Positions 5,207 to 12,106 are shown, numbered from the stretch's first letter. The stretch is 12,106 nt of DNA from an uncultured Azohydromonas sp. (GCF_937926365.1 NZ_CALAOH010000246.1:1-12106), one strand, 5' to 3'. Made by a program: numbers and translations. Notes: generated by a model not told the origin, from the letters alone.

Positions 5207-7705
5207 TCAAGCGTCGATATTCGCCGCCCTCAACGCATTGGTCTCGATGAAGTCGCGCCGCGGCTCGACCTCGTCGCCCATGAGCATCGTGAACACCCGG
5301 TCGGCCTCGATCGCGTCCTCGATCTGTACCTTCAGCAGCCGGCGCACGGCCGGGTCCATGGTGGTTTCCCAGAGCTGCTCGGGGTTCATCTCGCCCAGGC
5401 CCTTGTAGCGCTGGCGGCCGACGCTGTTCTCGGCCTGGCCCATCAGCCACGCCATCGCGGCGCGGAAGTCCGCCACCTTCTGCTCCTTGGCGCGATCGCC
5501 CTCCCCGCGCCGGGCCACCGCGTCCGGACCCAGCAGGCCCTTGAAGGTGATGCCGGCCTTGCTCAGCGCCTCGTAGTCGGCGCCGTGCACGAAGTCCTGC
5601 GTGATCACGCTGCTCTTGAGGTTGCCATGGTGCCGGCGGCTGATGCGCAGCTGGTGCTTGTCGGTGCGCTCGTCGAACTCGGCGGCCACCGCGGCGTCAT
5701 GCAGCGCGGCCTTGAGCGCCGCGGCGCTGGCTTCCGCCGCGGCGGCGCTGTCCAGGTCCAGCGTCAGGCCGTCGGCGATGGCGCGTAGCGCCTCCACGTC
5801 CATCCAGTTCTGCAGGCGCTCGATGACGTTGTTGGCCTGCACGTAGGCGCGCGCCTTCTCCTCCAGGTCGGCACCGGTGATGGCCGCGCGGCCGTCGCCC
5901 GGGTCGATCGAGGCGCCGTCCAGCGCCACGCGCATCAGGTACACGTCCAGCTCGGCCGCGTCCTTGAGGTACTGCTCCTGCTTGCCGTGCTTGACCTTGT
6001 ACAGCGGCGGCTGCGCGATGTAGATGTGTCCGCGCTCAACCAGATCGGGCATCTGCCGGTAGAAGAAGGTCAGCAGCAGCGTGCGGATGTGGGCGCCGTC
6101 CACGTCCGCGTCGGTCATGATGATGATGCGGTGGTAGCGCAGCTTGTCGGGGTTGAAGTCGTCCCCGCCCATGCCCTTGCCGATGCCCGTGCCCAGCGCC
6201 GTGATCAGCGTCAGGATCTCGTTGGAGCTCAGCAGCTTCTCGTAGCGCGCCTTCTCCACGTTCAGGATCTTGCCGCGCAGCGGCAGGATCGCCTGGAACT
6301 TGCGGTCACGCCCCTGCTTGGCCGAGCCGCCGGCGCTGTCGCCCTCCACGATGTAGATCTCGCACAGCGACGGGTCCTTCTCCTGGCAGTCGGCCAGCTT
6401 GCCGGGCAGCCCCAGGCCGTCGAGCACGCCCTTGCGGCGCGTCATCTCGCGCGCCTTGCGCGCGGCCTCGCGGGCCCGCGCGGCCTCGACGATCTTGCCG
6501 CACACGATCTTGGCGTCGTTGGGGTTCTCCAGCAGCCACTCGGCGAGCTTGGCCGCCACCACCTCTTCCACCGGGCCGCGCACCTCGGAGCTCACGAGCT
6601 TGTCCTTGGTCTGGCTGGAGAACTTGGGCTCGGGCACCTTGACGCTGACCACGCAGGCCAAACCCTCGCGCATGTCGTCGCCGGAGATTTCCACCTTGGC
6701 CTTCTTGGCCAGTTCGTTGTCCTCGATGTACTTGTTGATCACCCGCGTCATCGCCGCGCGCAACCCCGTGAGGTGCGTGCCGCCGTCGCGCTGCGGAATG
6801 TTGTTGGTGAAACAGAGCACCTGCTCGCTGAAGCCCTCGTTCCACTGCATCGCGACTTCCACGCCGATGGTGGTGTTCTGGTCGCTGACCTTCTCGCCGA
6901 TGGCGTGGAACACGTTGGGGTGCAGCACCCGCTTGCCGGTGTTGATGAACTCCACGAAGCCGCGCACGCCACCGGCGTAGGCGAAGTCGTCTTCCTTGGC
7001 GTTGCGCTCATCGACGAGCTTGATCTTCACGCCGTTGTTCAGGAAGGACAGCTCGCGCAGCCGCTTGGCCAGCACGTCGTAATGAAAATCGACGTTGGTG
7101 AAGATCGTCTCGTCGGGCAGGAAGTGCACCTCGGTGCCGCGCTTCTCGGTCTCGCCGATGATCTTCATCGGGCTGATCTCGACGCCGTTGCGTTGCTCGA
7201 TCACCCGGTCTTGCGGAATGCCGCGCTTGAACTCCAGGAAGTGCACCTTGCCGTCGCGGCGCACCGTCAGGCGCAGCGACTTGGACAGCGCGTTGACGCA
7301 CGACACGCCCACGCCGTGCAGGCCGCCCGAGACCTTGTAGCTGTTCTGGTTGAACTTGCCGCCGGCGTGCAGCTCGGTCAGCGCGATCTCGGCGGCCGAG
7401 CGCTTGGGCTCGTGCTTGTCGTCCATCTTCACGCCGGTGGGAATGCCGCGGCCGTTGTCGATGACGGAGATGGAGTTGTCCGAGTGGATGGTGACGATGA
7501 TGTCGTCGCAGTACCCGGCCAGCGCCTCGTCGATGGAGTTGTCCACGACTTCGAACACCAGATGGTGCAGGCCGGTCCCGTCGGAGGTGTCACCGATGTA
7601 CATGCCGGGGCGCTTGCGCACCGCCTCCAGGCCTTCAAGGATCTGGATGCTGCCTTCGCCGTAGCCGCCGTCGCCCTGGATTTGAGGAGTGTTCTGGTCG
7701 CTCAT
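5207..7705 (-). CDS. gyrB: DNA gyrase subunit B
   Basis: The 832-residue ATPase subunit of DNA gyrase, which with GyrA introduces negative supercoils and relieves strain ahead of the fork. GHKL ATPase domain: FEVVDNSIDEAL with catalytic Glu52 and Asn56, DNGRGIP with Asp83, and GGLHGVG (127-133). The transducer domain carries the QTK loop (365-367). The TOPRIM domain shows EGDSAGG (454-460) and DADVDGAH (532-539). A long insert follows (~residues 583-745), as in proteobacterial GyrB. The C-terminal tail includes RQRYKGLGEMNPEQLW. Length agrees with proteobacterial enzymes (804 in E. coli). ATG 7705 begins MSDQNTPQ; upstream purines (GCGAGA) give only a weak ribosome-binding site. The gene lies 86 nt downstream of dnaN with a hairpin between, so it may be expressed by read-through and from its own promoter. 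Confidence 0.99.
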   Translation of the reverse strand: MSDQNTPQIQGDGGYGEGSIQILEGLEAVRKRPGMYIGDTSDGTGLHHLVFEVVDNSIDEALAGYCDDIIVTIHSDNSISVIDNGRGIPTGVKMDDKHEPKRSAAEIALTELHAGGKFNQNSYKVSGGLHGVGVSCVNALSKSLRLTVRRDGKVHFLEFKRGIPQDRVIEQRNGVEISPMKIIGETEKRGTEVHFLPDETIFTNVDFHYDVLAKRLRELSFLNNGVKIKLVDERNAKEDDFAYAGGVRGFVEFINTGKRVLHPNVFHAIGEKVSDQNTTIGVEVAMQWNEGFSEQVLCFTNNIPQRDGGTHLTGLRAAMTRVINKYIEDNELAKKAKVEISGDDMREGLACVVSVKVPEPKFSSQTKDKLVSSEVRGPVEEVVAAKLAEWLLENPNDAKIVCGKIVEAARAREAARKAREMTRRKGVLDGLGLPGKLADCQEKDPSLCEIYIVEGDSAGGSAKQGRDRKFQAILPLRGKILNVEKARYEKLLSSNEILTLITALGTGIGKGMGGDDFNPDKLRYHRIIIMTDADVDGAHIRTLLLTFFYRQMPDLVERGHIYIAQPPLYKVKHGKQEQYLKDAAELDVYLMRVALDGASIDPGDGRAAITGADLEEKARAYVQANNVIERLQNWMDVEALRAIADGLTLDLDSAAAAEASAAALKAALHDAAVAAEFDERTDKHQLRISRRHHGNLKSSVITQDFVHGADYEALSKAGITFKGLLGPDAVARRGEGDRAKEQKVADFRAAMAWLMGQAENSVGRQRYKGLGEMNPEQLWETTMDPAVRRLLKVQIEDAIEADRVFTMLMGDEVEPRRDFIETNALRAANIDA

Positions 7706-7748
7706 GTGCTGTCTCGCAAGGCCCGCGGCGCGCGGCGCAGGGGCCCAT

Positions 7749-7778
7749 AAAAATGCCGAAGCGGGCTCGCGGCCCGCT
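7749..7778 (-). terminator. Hairpin and T-tract between dnaN and gyrB
   Basis: A perfect 7-bp stem, AGCGGGC/GCCCGCT (7760-7766 with 7772-7778), with a 5-nt loop. On the minus strand TCGGCA and then five T residues (7753-7749) follow. It is 13 nt past the dnaN stop, so it is a plausible intrinsic terminator or attenuator before gyrB. Confidence 0.6.
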
Positions 7779-7791
7779 GTGTGTCTTGCCG

Positions 7792-8904
7792 TCAGATGCG
7801 CATCGGCATCACGACGTACTTGAAGTCGTCCCGTTCGGGCACCGTGATCAGCGCGCTGGCGTTGGCGTCCTGCAGCTCGACCTTGACCATGTCCTGGCCC
7901 ATGTTGGCCAGCGCGTCCATCAGGTACGTGACGTTGAAGCCGATCTCGATGGCGTCGCCGTTGTAGTCGATCTCCAGCTCTTCCTTCGCTTCTTCCTGCT
8001 CGGCGTTGCTGGAGGCGATGCGCAGCAGCCCGGGCTCGATGTTGACGCGCACGCCCTTGAACTTGTCGCTGGTCATGATCGCGGCGCGCTGCAGGCTCGC
8101 CAGCAGTGGCGCGCGGCCCAGCGTGACGCTGTTGCGGTGGTTCTTGGGGATGACGCGGTTGTAGTCGGGGAACTTGCCCTCGACCAGCTTGGTGACGAAC
8201 TCCATGCCCGAGAACGCGAACTTGGCCTGGTTGCCGGCAAAGCGCATCTCGATGGCGTCCTCCTCCTTGCCGTCCTTGAGCAGCCGCATCAGCTCCAGCA
8301 CGGTCTTGCGCGGAAGAATCACCTCCTGCTTCGGGATCTCCGCCTCCAGCGTGGCCTGCGCCAGTGCCAGGCGGTGGCCGTCGGTGGCCACCAGCGTGAG
8401 CTTCTTGCCCTCGGCCACGAACAGGATGCCGTTGAGGTAGTAGCGGATGTCGTGCACCGCCATGGCGAAGTGCACCTGGTCGATCAGCCCGCGCAGCACC
8501 TTCTGCGGCACCGAGAAGGCCGGGCCGTAATCCGCTGCTTCCTGCACCAGCGGGAAGTCCTCGGCCGGCAGCGTCTGCAGCGTGAAGCGGCTCTTGCCAC
8601 CCTGCAGCGTGAGCTTGCTCTGGTTGGCCGACAGCGACACGACCTGGTCGGCGGGCAGGGTGCGCAGGATGTCGATGAGCTTGCGCGCGCCCACGGTGGT
8701 GGCGAAGGCGCCCGCGTCGCCGCCGAGCTGCGCGTGGGTGCGGACCTGGATCTCCAGGTCGCTGGTGGTGAACTCGATGTCGTCGCCGTTCTTGCGCAGC
8801 AGCACGTTGGCGAGGATCGGCAGCGTGTGGCGGCGCTCGACGATGCCGGAGACCGCCTGCAGCGCCCCCAGCAGCTGTTCCTGGGGTGCCTTCAGAACAA
8901 TCAT
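7792..8904 (-). CDS. dnaN: DNA polymerase III beta sliding clamp
   Basis: A 370-residue protein (E. coli 366) that forms the dimeric ring tethering polymerase III and many repair factors to DNA. It aligns throughout with the family: LLGALQAVSGIVERRHTLPILANVLL at the start, TTSDLEIQV, FPLVQEAAD, LATDGHRLAL-type VATDGHRLALAQ, FPDYNRVIPK, and the conserved C-terminus YVVMPMRI, which forms part of the partner-binding pocket. It has three repeated clamp folds of about 120 residues. ATG 8904 has AGAGGA (complement of 8909-8914) close upstream. The gene follows dnaA on the same strand after a 236-nt spacer and precedes gyrB, the standard order at bacterial origins. Confidence 0.99.
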   Translation of the reverse strand: MIVLKAPQEQLLGALQAVSGIVERRHTLPILANVLLRKNGDDIEFTTSDLEIQVRTHAQLGGDAGAFATTVGARKLIDILRTLPADQVVSLSANQSKLTLQGGKSRFTLQTLPAEDFPLVQEAADYGPAFSVPQKVLRGLIDQVHFAMAVHDIRYYLNGILFVAEGKKLTLVATDGHRLALAQATLEAEIPKQEVILPRKTVLELMRLLKDGKEEDAIEMRFAGNQAKFAFSGMEFVTKLVEGKFPDYNRVIPKNHRNSVTLGRAPLLASLQRAAIMTSDKFKGVRVNIEPGLLRIASSNAEQEEAKEELEIDYNGDAIEIGFNVTYLMDALANMGQDMVKVELQDANASALITVPERDDFKYVVMPMRI

Positions 8905-9017
8905 GTCGTCCTCTTTGATTTAGGAAATCTGTCTATTTTCGCCCGGCGCGGAGGCCTTTCACCTGCTGGCAAGCAGCGATCCGCGAGCAGGCAAGGGCGC
9001 CGGGCCGTGAACGTCAA

Positions 9018-9100
9018 GCCGGGAGATGTCCCGGCGCGCCTCCGGGGCCGTCGCGCCCCCCAGGAGCACCAAAGGCCCGGACGTTAGTTGTCCAGGCCTT
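9018..9100 (-). terminator. Hairpins in the dnaA-dnaN spacer
   Basis: The 236-nt spacer (8905-9140) contains two clear stems. AAGGCC-C-GGAC (9072-9082) pairs with GTCC-A-GGCCTT (9090-9100): 10 bp with one mismatch and a 7-nt loop. GCCGGGA (9018-9024) pairs perfectly with TCCCGGC (9029-9035) over a GATG loop. Neither has a real T-tract; TTT follows the first on the minus strand. They may attenuate dnaA read-through into dnaN. I could not fit a convincing separate dnaN promoter, and no consensus DnaA box is present. Confidence 0.45.
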
Positions 9101-9140
9101 CGCAAATGGGGGCGAAACGGCCGTTCTCAACCGCGCTGCG

Positions 9141-10550
9141 TCAGCCCTTGAGCGTCTGCTCCAGCACGTGCAGTTGCTGGTTGAGCTCGGTGTTCTTTTG
9201 GCGCTCTCCGCCGATCTTGCGTACCGCGTGCAGCACGGTGGTGTGGTCGCGGCCGCCGAAGAGCTCGCCGATCTCCGGCAGGCTCTTCTGTGTCATCTCC
9301 TTGGCCAGGTACATGGCGATCTGGCGCGGGCGCGCGATGCTGGCCGGGCGCTTCTTGGAGTACATGTCGGCGACCTTGATCTTGTAGAAGTCGGCCACCG
9401 TCTTCTGGATGTTCTCCACGCCGATTTGGCGGTTCTGGATGGAGAGCAGGTCCTTGAGCGCCTCGCGCGCGAGGTTGATGTTGATTTCCTTCTGGCTGAA
9501 GCGCGAGTAGGCCAGCACCTTGCGCAGCGCGCCTTCGAGCTCGCGCACGTTGGCGCGCACGTTCTTGGCGATGAAGAAGGCCACGTCCTCGGGCATGGCG
9601 GTGCCTTCGGCGTCGGACTTCTTCATCAGGATTGCCACGCGCATCTCCAGCTCCGGCGGCTCGATGGCCACCGTCAGGCCGGCATCGAAGCGGCTGGTGA
9701 GGCGCTCGTCGATGTCCACCAGCCCTTTCGGGTAGGTGTCGCTGGTCATGATGATGTGCGCGCGCTTGGCCAGCAGCGCCTCGAAGGCGTTGAAGAACTC
9801 CTCCTGCGTGCGCTCCTTGCCGGCGAAGAACTGCACGTCGTCGATGAGCAGCAGGTCCAGCGAGTGGTACTTGGCCTTGAGCTCGTCGAAAGTCTTGCGC
9901 TGGTAGTTTTTCACCACATCCGTGATGAATTGCTCGGCGTGCAGATACAGGATGCGCGCCTCGGGGTTGTCCTTGAGCAGCGCGTTGCCCACGGCGTGGA
10001 TCAGGTGCGTCTTGCCCAGGCCCACGCCGCCGTAGATGAACAGCGGGTTGTACATGTGCCCCGGCGCGCCCGCGACGTGCAGCGCGGCGGTGCGCGCCAT
10101 CTGGTTGGCGCGGCCGGGCACGAGCGTGTCGAAGGTCAGGGCCGGGTTGAGCCGGTTCAGCGACTGCGCCGGCGCGGGTGCCGGGCGCACCGGCGGCGTC
10201 GCGAGGGCGGCCGGCGCGTGCGGCGTGCCGTTGAACAGATCGCCGGTGGGGGTGGTGCTGCTGCGCGGGACGGGGCGTTCGATGGGAGCGGCGGGGCGGG
10301 CCGCCAGCGTCAGCTCCAGACGCACCGTCTTGCCGGCCACGTCGGAGAGCACCTGCTCGATACGCGCTGCGTACTGCGAGCGGATCCAGTCGAGCTTGAA
10401 GCGGTTGGGCACCTTCAGGCTCACCACCGTGGCATCCCCCTCGTCGGCCACGTCGGCGGGCGGCAGGGGGCGGATCCAGGTGTTGAACTGCTGTTCGGGC
10501 AACTCGGCTGCCAGGCGTGCGCAGCCCTGTTGCCAGAGGTCGTTGCTCAT
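9141..10550 (-). CDS. dnaA: Chromosomal replication initiator DnaA
   Basis: The 469-residue AAA+ initiator that binds DnaA boxes and opens the origin. Domain I: residues 1-~80 (LWQQGCARLAAELPEQQFNTWIRPL). Domain II: a variable Pro/Ala-rich linker, ~85-135. Domain III: Walker A GGVGLGKT (174-181), Walker B LLLIDD (233-238), sensor TSD (269-271), and the arginine-finger region DERLTSRF (281-288). Domain IV: a helix-turn-helix ending with the DNA-reading signature GGRDHTTVLHAVRKI (432-446). The frame is open upstream to 10670. ATG 10550 is chosen because MSNDLWQQG fits family N-termini and AAAGAG lies ~9 nt upstream; ATG 10568 lacks a ribosome-binding site. A near-consensus DnaA box touches the start codon and a perfect one lies in the probable promoter, suggesting autoregulation. 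Confidence 0.98.
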   Translation of the reverse strand: MSNDLWQQGCARLAAELPEQQFNTWIRPLPPADVADEGDATVVSLKVPNRFKLDWIRSQYAARIEQVLSDVAGKTVRLELTLAARPAAPIERPVPRSSTTPTGDLFNGTPHAPAALATPPVRPAPAPAQSLNRLNPALTFDTLVPGRANQMARTAALHVAGAPGHMYNPLFIYGGVGLGKTHLIHAVGNALLKDNPEARILYLHAEQFITDVVKNYQRKTFDELKAKYHSLDLLLIDDVQFFAGKERTQEEFFNAFEALLAKRAHIIMTSDTYPKGLVDIDERLTSRFDAGLTVAIEPPELEMRVAILMKKSDAEGTAMPEDVAFFIAKNVRANVRELEGALRKVLAYSRFSQKEININLAREALKDLLSIQNRQIGVENIQKTVADFYKIKVADMYSKKRPASIARPRQIAMYLAKEMTQKSLPEIGELFGGRDHTTVLHAVRKIGGERQKNTELNQQLHVLEQTLKG

Positions 10551-10559
10551 TGTGGAAAA
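10551..10559 (-). promoter_or_regulatory. Near-consensus DnaA box at the dnaA start
   Basis: TTTTCCACA on the minus strand, one base from TTATCCACA. It fills the gap between the dnaA Shine-Dalgarno-like AAAGAG and the ATG. Conservation by chance is possible. Confidence 0.5.
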
Positions 10560-10578
10560 CTCTTTCATGAGCGGCGGG

Positions 10579-10584
10579 ATTGTA
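10579..10584 (-). promoter_or_regulatory. Alternative -10 element for dnaA
   Basis: TACAAT on the minus strand is close to TATAAT and lies ~29 nt upstream of ATG 10550. The -35 position reads CGCCTC, a poor match, so this promoter would need help from a bound factor. Confidence 0.35.
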
Positions 10585-10610
10585 CGGTCCCGCCGCGGGG
10601 CGAGGCGGTG

Positions 10611-10639
10611 GTTATCCACAGATTGAAGCCCGCCGTCAA
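10611..10639 (-). promoter_or_regulatory. Candidate dnaA promoter overlapping a DnaA box
   Basis: On the minus strand, TTGACG (complement of 10634-10639), a 17-nt spacer, and GATAAC (complement of 10611-10616). The -10 shares bases with the perfect DnaA box at 10612-10620, so DnaA binding would block it. This layout fits autorepression. Inferred from sequence only. Confidence 0.5.
10612..10620 (+). promoter_or_regulatory. Perfect DnaA box
   Basis: TTATCCACA, identical to the strong consensus DnaA-binding site, in the dnaA/rpmH spacer 62 nt from the dnaA start. Confidence 0.85.
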
Positions 10640-10659
10640 CAAGCTTGTTGCACGGCTTC
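10625..10659. repeat. Inverted repeat with 14-bp palindromic core
   Basis: CAACAAGCTTGTTG (10637-10650) is a perfect palindrome. The outer arms GAAGCC (10625-10630) and GGCTTC (10654-10659) are also complementary. It lies between the perfect DnaA box and the rpmH-directed promoter. It may be a protein-binding site at the origin or in the dnaA promoter region. Confidence 0.5.
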
Positions 10660-10660
10660 A

Positions 10661-10689
10661 TTGACCGCACGCGGTGCTTCTGCTGTAAT
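10661..10689 (+). promoter_or_regulatory. Candidate rpmH operon promoter
   Basis: TTGACC (10661-10666), a 17-nt spacer, and TGTAAT (10684-10689), with TG at 10681-10682 giving an extended -10. It is a good sigma-70-type match directed at rpmH. The start near 10696 would leave a leader of about 270 nt, long for rpmH, so a second promoter closer to the gene is possible. Confidence 0.55.
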
Positions 10690-10968
10690 CGCGGGTTTCC
10701 CGGATGCGCGAGTTTCGGGTGCGTCTTTGCGCCTACCCGAGCAGATCGATCCTTGCGCCGGGCTCCGCGCTGCAGAACTAACTCAGTTTCCTGCTCACGC
10801 TGCCAGCAGGTGGTGTACAGCGTGTGGGCGCGTGCGGCAGGGCAGGCGATCGCCTCGTGCGCCGTCGCGACGCGGCCGTCCGGCGCAGGAGCTCAAAGCG
10901 CCTGGCCGGGCCCGGGCAGCGACCCCCAGCCGGGCCCCTTCCCGAGAGAACTGCCGAGGATTTTCGTC

Positions 10969-11103
10969 ATGAAACGCACCTATCAAGCTTCCAAGACCCG
11001 CCGCGCCCGTACCCATGGTTTCCTGGTGCGCATGAAGACCCGCGGCGGCCGTGCCGTGATCGCCTCCCGCCGCGCCAAGGGCCGCAAGCGCCTGGCCGTC
11101 TGA
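10969..11103 (+). CDS. rpmH: 50S ribosomal protein L34
   Basis: A 44-residue, Arg/Lys-rich protein matching bacterial L34 along its whole length: MKRTYQASKTRRARTHGFLVRM, then KTRGGRAVIASRRAKGRKRLAV. L34 is a small protein of the large ribosomal subunit. ATG 10969 has GAGGA (10956-10960) 8 nt upstream. It is the first gene of the rpmH-rnpA-yidD-yidC cluster that runs away from dnaA; rnpA starts 17 nt after its stop. The family typically has Pro at position 7 (YQPS); here it is Ala, a minor change. Confidence 0.99.
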   Translation: MKRTYQASKTRRARTHGFLVRMKTRGGRAVIASRRAKGRKRLAV

Positions 11104-11120
11104 GCGCAGACACCCGCACG

Positions 11121-11537
11121 GTGATCGGCCGCCTCACGAGCGCGGCCGATTTCCAGCGCGTGCTGCAGACCCGGCAGCTGTCGCGCAGTCCGCTATTCGC
11201 GGCCCATCATCTGCGCCAGCGCCCCGGCCCTGCGGCGCAGTTGTCAACAGCCCCCGGCTCCGAGCCTGCGGCGCCTGTGGATGACCTGGTCTCCGGCTGG
11301 TGGCTGGGGTTGGTGGTGCCCAAGCGCCACGCCCGCCGTGCCGTCACACGCAGCCTGATCAAGCGCCAGATGCGAGAAGCCCTGCGGCGCCATCACCAGC
11401 ACCTGCCTCCTGGGCAGTGGGTGCTGCGCCTGCGCGCGCCCATCGACACCCGGCAGTTTCCTTCCGCGGCCTCCGACGCGCTGCGCGCCGTCGTGCGCGC
11501 GGAGTTGGAGAAGCTGCTCGGCCGCATCACGCCCTGA
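11121..11537 (+). CDS. rnpA: Ribonuclease P protein component
   Basis: The protein subunit that helps the RNase P RNA bind and cleave pre-tRNA 5' leaders. From GTG 11121 it has 138 residues; relatives usually have 110-125. RLTSAADFQRVLQ (4-16) is the usual N-terminal helix, and GLVVPKRHARRAVTRSLIKRQMREALR (63-89) corresponds to the RNA-binding strand and RNR-type helix. The canonical RNR core reads RSL here. An extra Pro/Ala/Ser-rich stretch (~residues 33-57) lies between strands. No ATG is available, and GTG 11121 lacks a clear Shine-Dalgarno. An in-frame CTG overlaps the rpmH stop (11100). Translation is probably coupled to rpmH, 17 nt upstream. Its neighbours (rpmH before, yidD after) are standard. 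Confidence 0.92.
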   Translation: MIGRLTSAADFQRVLQTRQLSRSPLFAAHHLRQRPGPAAQLSTAPGSEPAAPVDDLVSGWWLGLVVPKRHARRAVTRSLIKRQMREALRRHHQHLPPGQWVLRLRAPIDTRQFPSAASDALRAVVRAELEKLLGRITP

Positions 11538-11573
11538 GCGCGAGCCGCCGCGCCCGCTGATGACTTCTCCGCC

Positions 11574-11939
11574 ATGGCCGCGCCGCTTCCATCCCCGACC
11601 GATGTCCCGGCCCCGCGCGGCTGGCGTGCCCTGCCGCAGCAGCTGCTCATCGGCGCGGTGCGCGGCTACCGGCTGCTGCTGAGCCCCTGGCTCGGCAGCG
11701 CCTGCCGCTTCGAACCCACCTGCTCGGCCTACGCATTGGAGGCGCTGCAGCGCCACGGTGCAGCGGCCGGCGCGTACCTGACCACCGCCCGGCTGCTGCG
11801 CTGCCATCCCTGGTGCGCTGGCGGCCACGACCCCGTGCCAGCGCAGCCGCCCCGCCTGTTCACTCGGCTGCTGCGCACACCGGCGACGGCGGATAAACCG
11901 TCGTCCGCTGATTCCCTTCCGACCCGGAACTCTCCATGA
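11574..11939 (+). CDS. yidD: Membrane protein insertion efficiency factor YidD
   Basis: A 121-residue protein with the YidD core: IGAVRGYRLLLSPWLGSACRFEPTCSAYALEALQRHG and then TTARLLRCHPWCAGGHDPVP. The conserved cysteines are C44, C50, C77 and C81. YidD is a small membrane-associated protein thought to aid YidC/Sec-dependent insertion. It has an N-terminal extension of ~20 residues rich in Pro and Ala and a C-terminal tail of ~30 residues beyond the core. No good ribosome-binding site precedes ATG 11574, 36 nt after rnpA; an internal start nearer the core cannot be excluded. Its stop overlaps the yidC start (ATGA), so translation of the two is probably coupled. Confidence 0.93.
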   Translation: MAAPLPSPTDVPAPRGWRALPQQLLIGAVRGYRLLLSPWLGSACRFEPTCSAYALEALQRHGAAAGAYLTTARLLRCHPWCAGGHDPVPAQPPRLFTRLLRTPATADKPSSADSLPTRNSP

Positions 11940-12106
11940 CCGATATACGCCGCACCTTGCTGTGGGTGCTGTTCACGATGTCGCTCGTCCTCCTGTGGGA
12001 CGCGTGGAACAAGCACAACGGCCAGCCCTCGTTTTTCGGCCCGCGTCCGACGGCCACGGCGCCGGCGGCGGCCGGCAGCGCACCGGCGGGCGTGCCCGCG
12101 CCGGCG
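11936..12106 (+). CDS. yidC: Membrane protein insertase YidC, N-terminal part (partial)
   Basis: The first 57 codons run off the right edge. MTDIRRTLLWVLFTMSLVLLWDAWNKHNGQ is the typical N-terminus of proteobacterial YidC: a short basic start, the first membrane helix (~residues 7-22), then DAWNKHNG. PSFFGP and a Pro/Ala-rich linker follow, leading to the periplasmic domain outside the window. YidC inserts membrane proteins alone or with Sec. ATG 11936 overlaps the yidD stop by ATGA. GGAA (11926-11929) is a possible ribosome-binding site. Position after rnpA-yidD supports the call. Confidence 0.96.
   Translation, partial: MTDIRRTLLWVLFTMSLVLLWDAWNKHNGQPSFFGPRPTATAPAAAGSAPAGVPAPA

Larger units (their letters stand above)
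10551..10968. other. Divergent dnaA/rpmH spacer, candidate origin region
   Basis: A gene-free stretch of 418 nt between two divergent operons, the place where many bacteria have oriC. The dnaA-proximal ~140 nt hold a perfect and a near-perfect DnaA box, promoter-like elements for both directions, and an inverted repeat centred on CAACAAGCTTGTTG. From ~10700 to 10950 I see two adjacent GATC sites (10743-10750) and the long rpmH leader, but no further consensus boxes and no clearly AT-rich unwinding element. It may be the origin or only the dnaA control region. Confidence 0.45.

Noticed and set aside
5987..7750. Very long plus-strand open frame opposite gyrB
   Set aside because: High-GC antisense shadow: composition is His/Val/Leu/Ala/Arg-rich with no family motifs, and gyrB is certain on the other strand. 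The same applies to the long plus frames over dnaN (7753-9087), dnaA (9168-10664) and the patatin gene (2557-4029).
11276..11284. TGTGGATGA inside rnpA as a DnaA box
   Set aside because: One mismatch to the reverse consensus, isolated and within coding sequence; no supporting cluster.
1..12106. CRISPR array, tRNA/rRNA genes, insertion sequences or transposase genes
   Set aside because: No regularly spaced repeats, cloverleaf or rRNA segments, or transposase motifs were seen on either strand.

Overview
The window is very GC-rich bacterial chromosome containing the classic replication-origin neighbourhood: rpmH-rnpA-yidD-yidC on one strand and dnaA-dnaN-gyrB running away from it on the other. 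Gene order, protein sequences and base composition suggest a beta-proteobacterium of the order Burkholderiales, most likely family Comamonadaceae. This is inference from recognition; genus cannot be assigned.

Layout from left to right. (1) Positions 1-2510, plus strand: the 3' end of a renalase-like FAD oxidoreductase closed by an 11-bp hairpin, a short-chain dehydrogenase/reductase-type protein that lacks the catalytic tyrosine, and a lipoprotein with a CAP/SCP-like domain. (2) Positions 2536-3798, minus strand: a patatin-like acyl hydrolase convergent with the lipoprotein, preceded by a strongly structured spacer. (3) Positions 3914-5145: a scarred region with a C-terminally truncated 2-keto-4-pentenoate hydratase-like gene, a small unknown plus-strand gene (72 aa) behind a perfect 14-bp palindrome, and a broken gene whose surviving part matches a ScoMcrA-type head domain followed by the first part of a DUF3883 domain. 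(4) Positions 5207-10550, minus strand: gyrB, dnaN and dnaA, with hairpins after dnaN and gyrB. (5) Positions 10551-10968: divergent dnaA/rpmH spacer with one perfect and one near-perfect DnaA box and promoter-like elements in both directions. (6) Positions 10969-12106, plus strand: rpmH, rnpA, yidD and the start of yidC, closely packed; yidD and yidC overlap by ATGA.

The right half is conserved housekeeping: DnaA initiates replication, DnaN is the polymerase clamp, GyrB relieves supercoils, RnpA/L34 serve tRNA maturation and ribosomes, and YidD/YidC serve membrane protein insertion. The left half is accessory. I found no intact new defence or mobile system. The most unusual items are the restriction-type gene remnant beside gyrB, the paired truncations around 3.9-5.1 kb, the structured spacer at 3829-3898, the tyrosine-less SDR, and the scarcity of DnaA boxes at the presumed origin.
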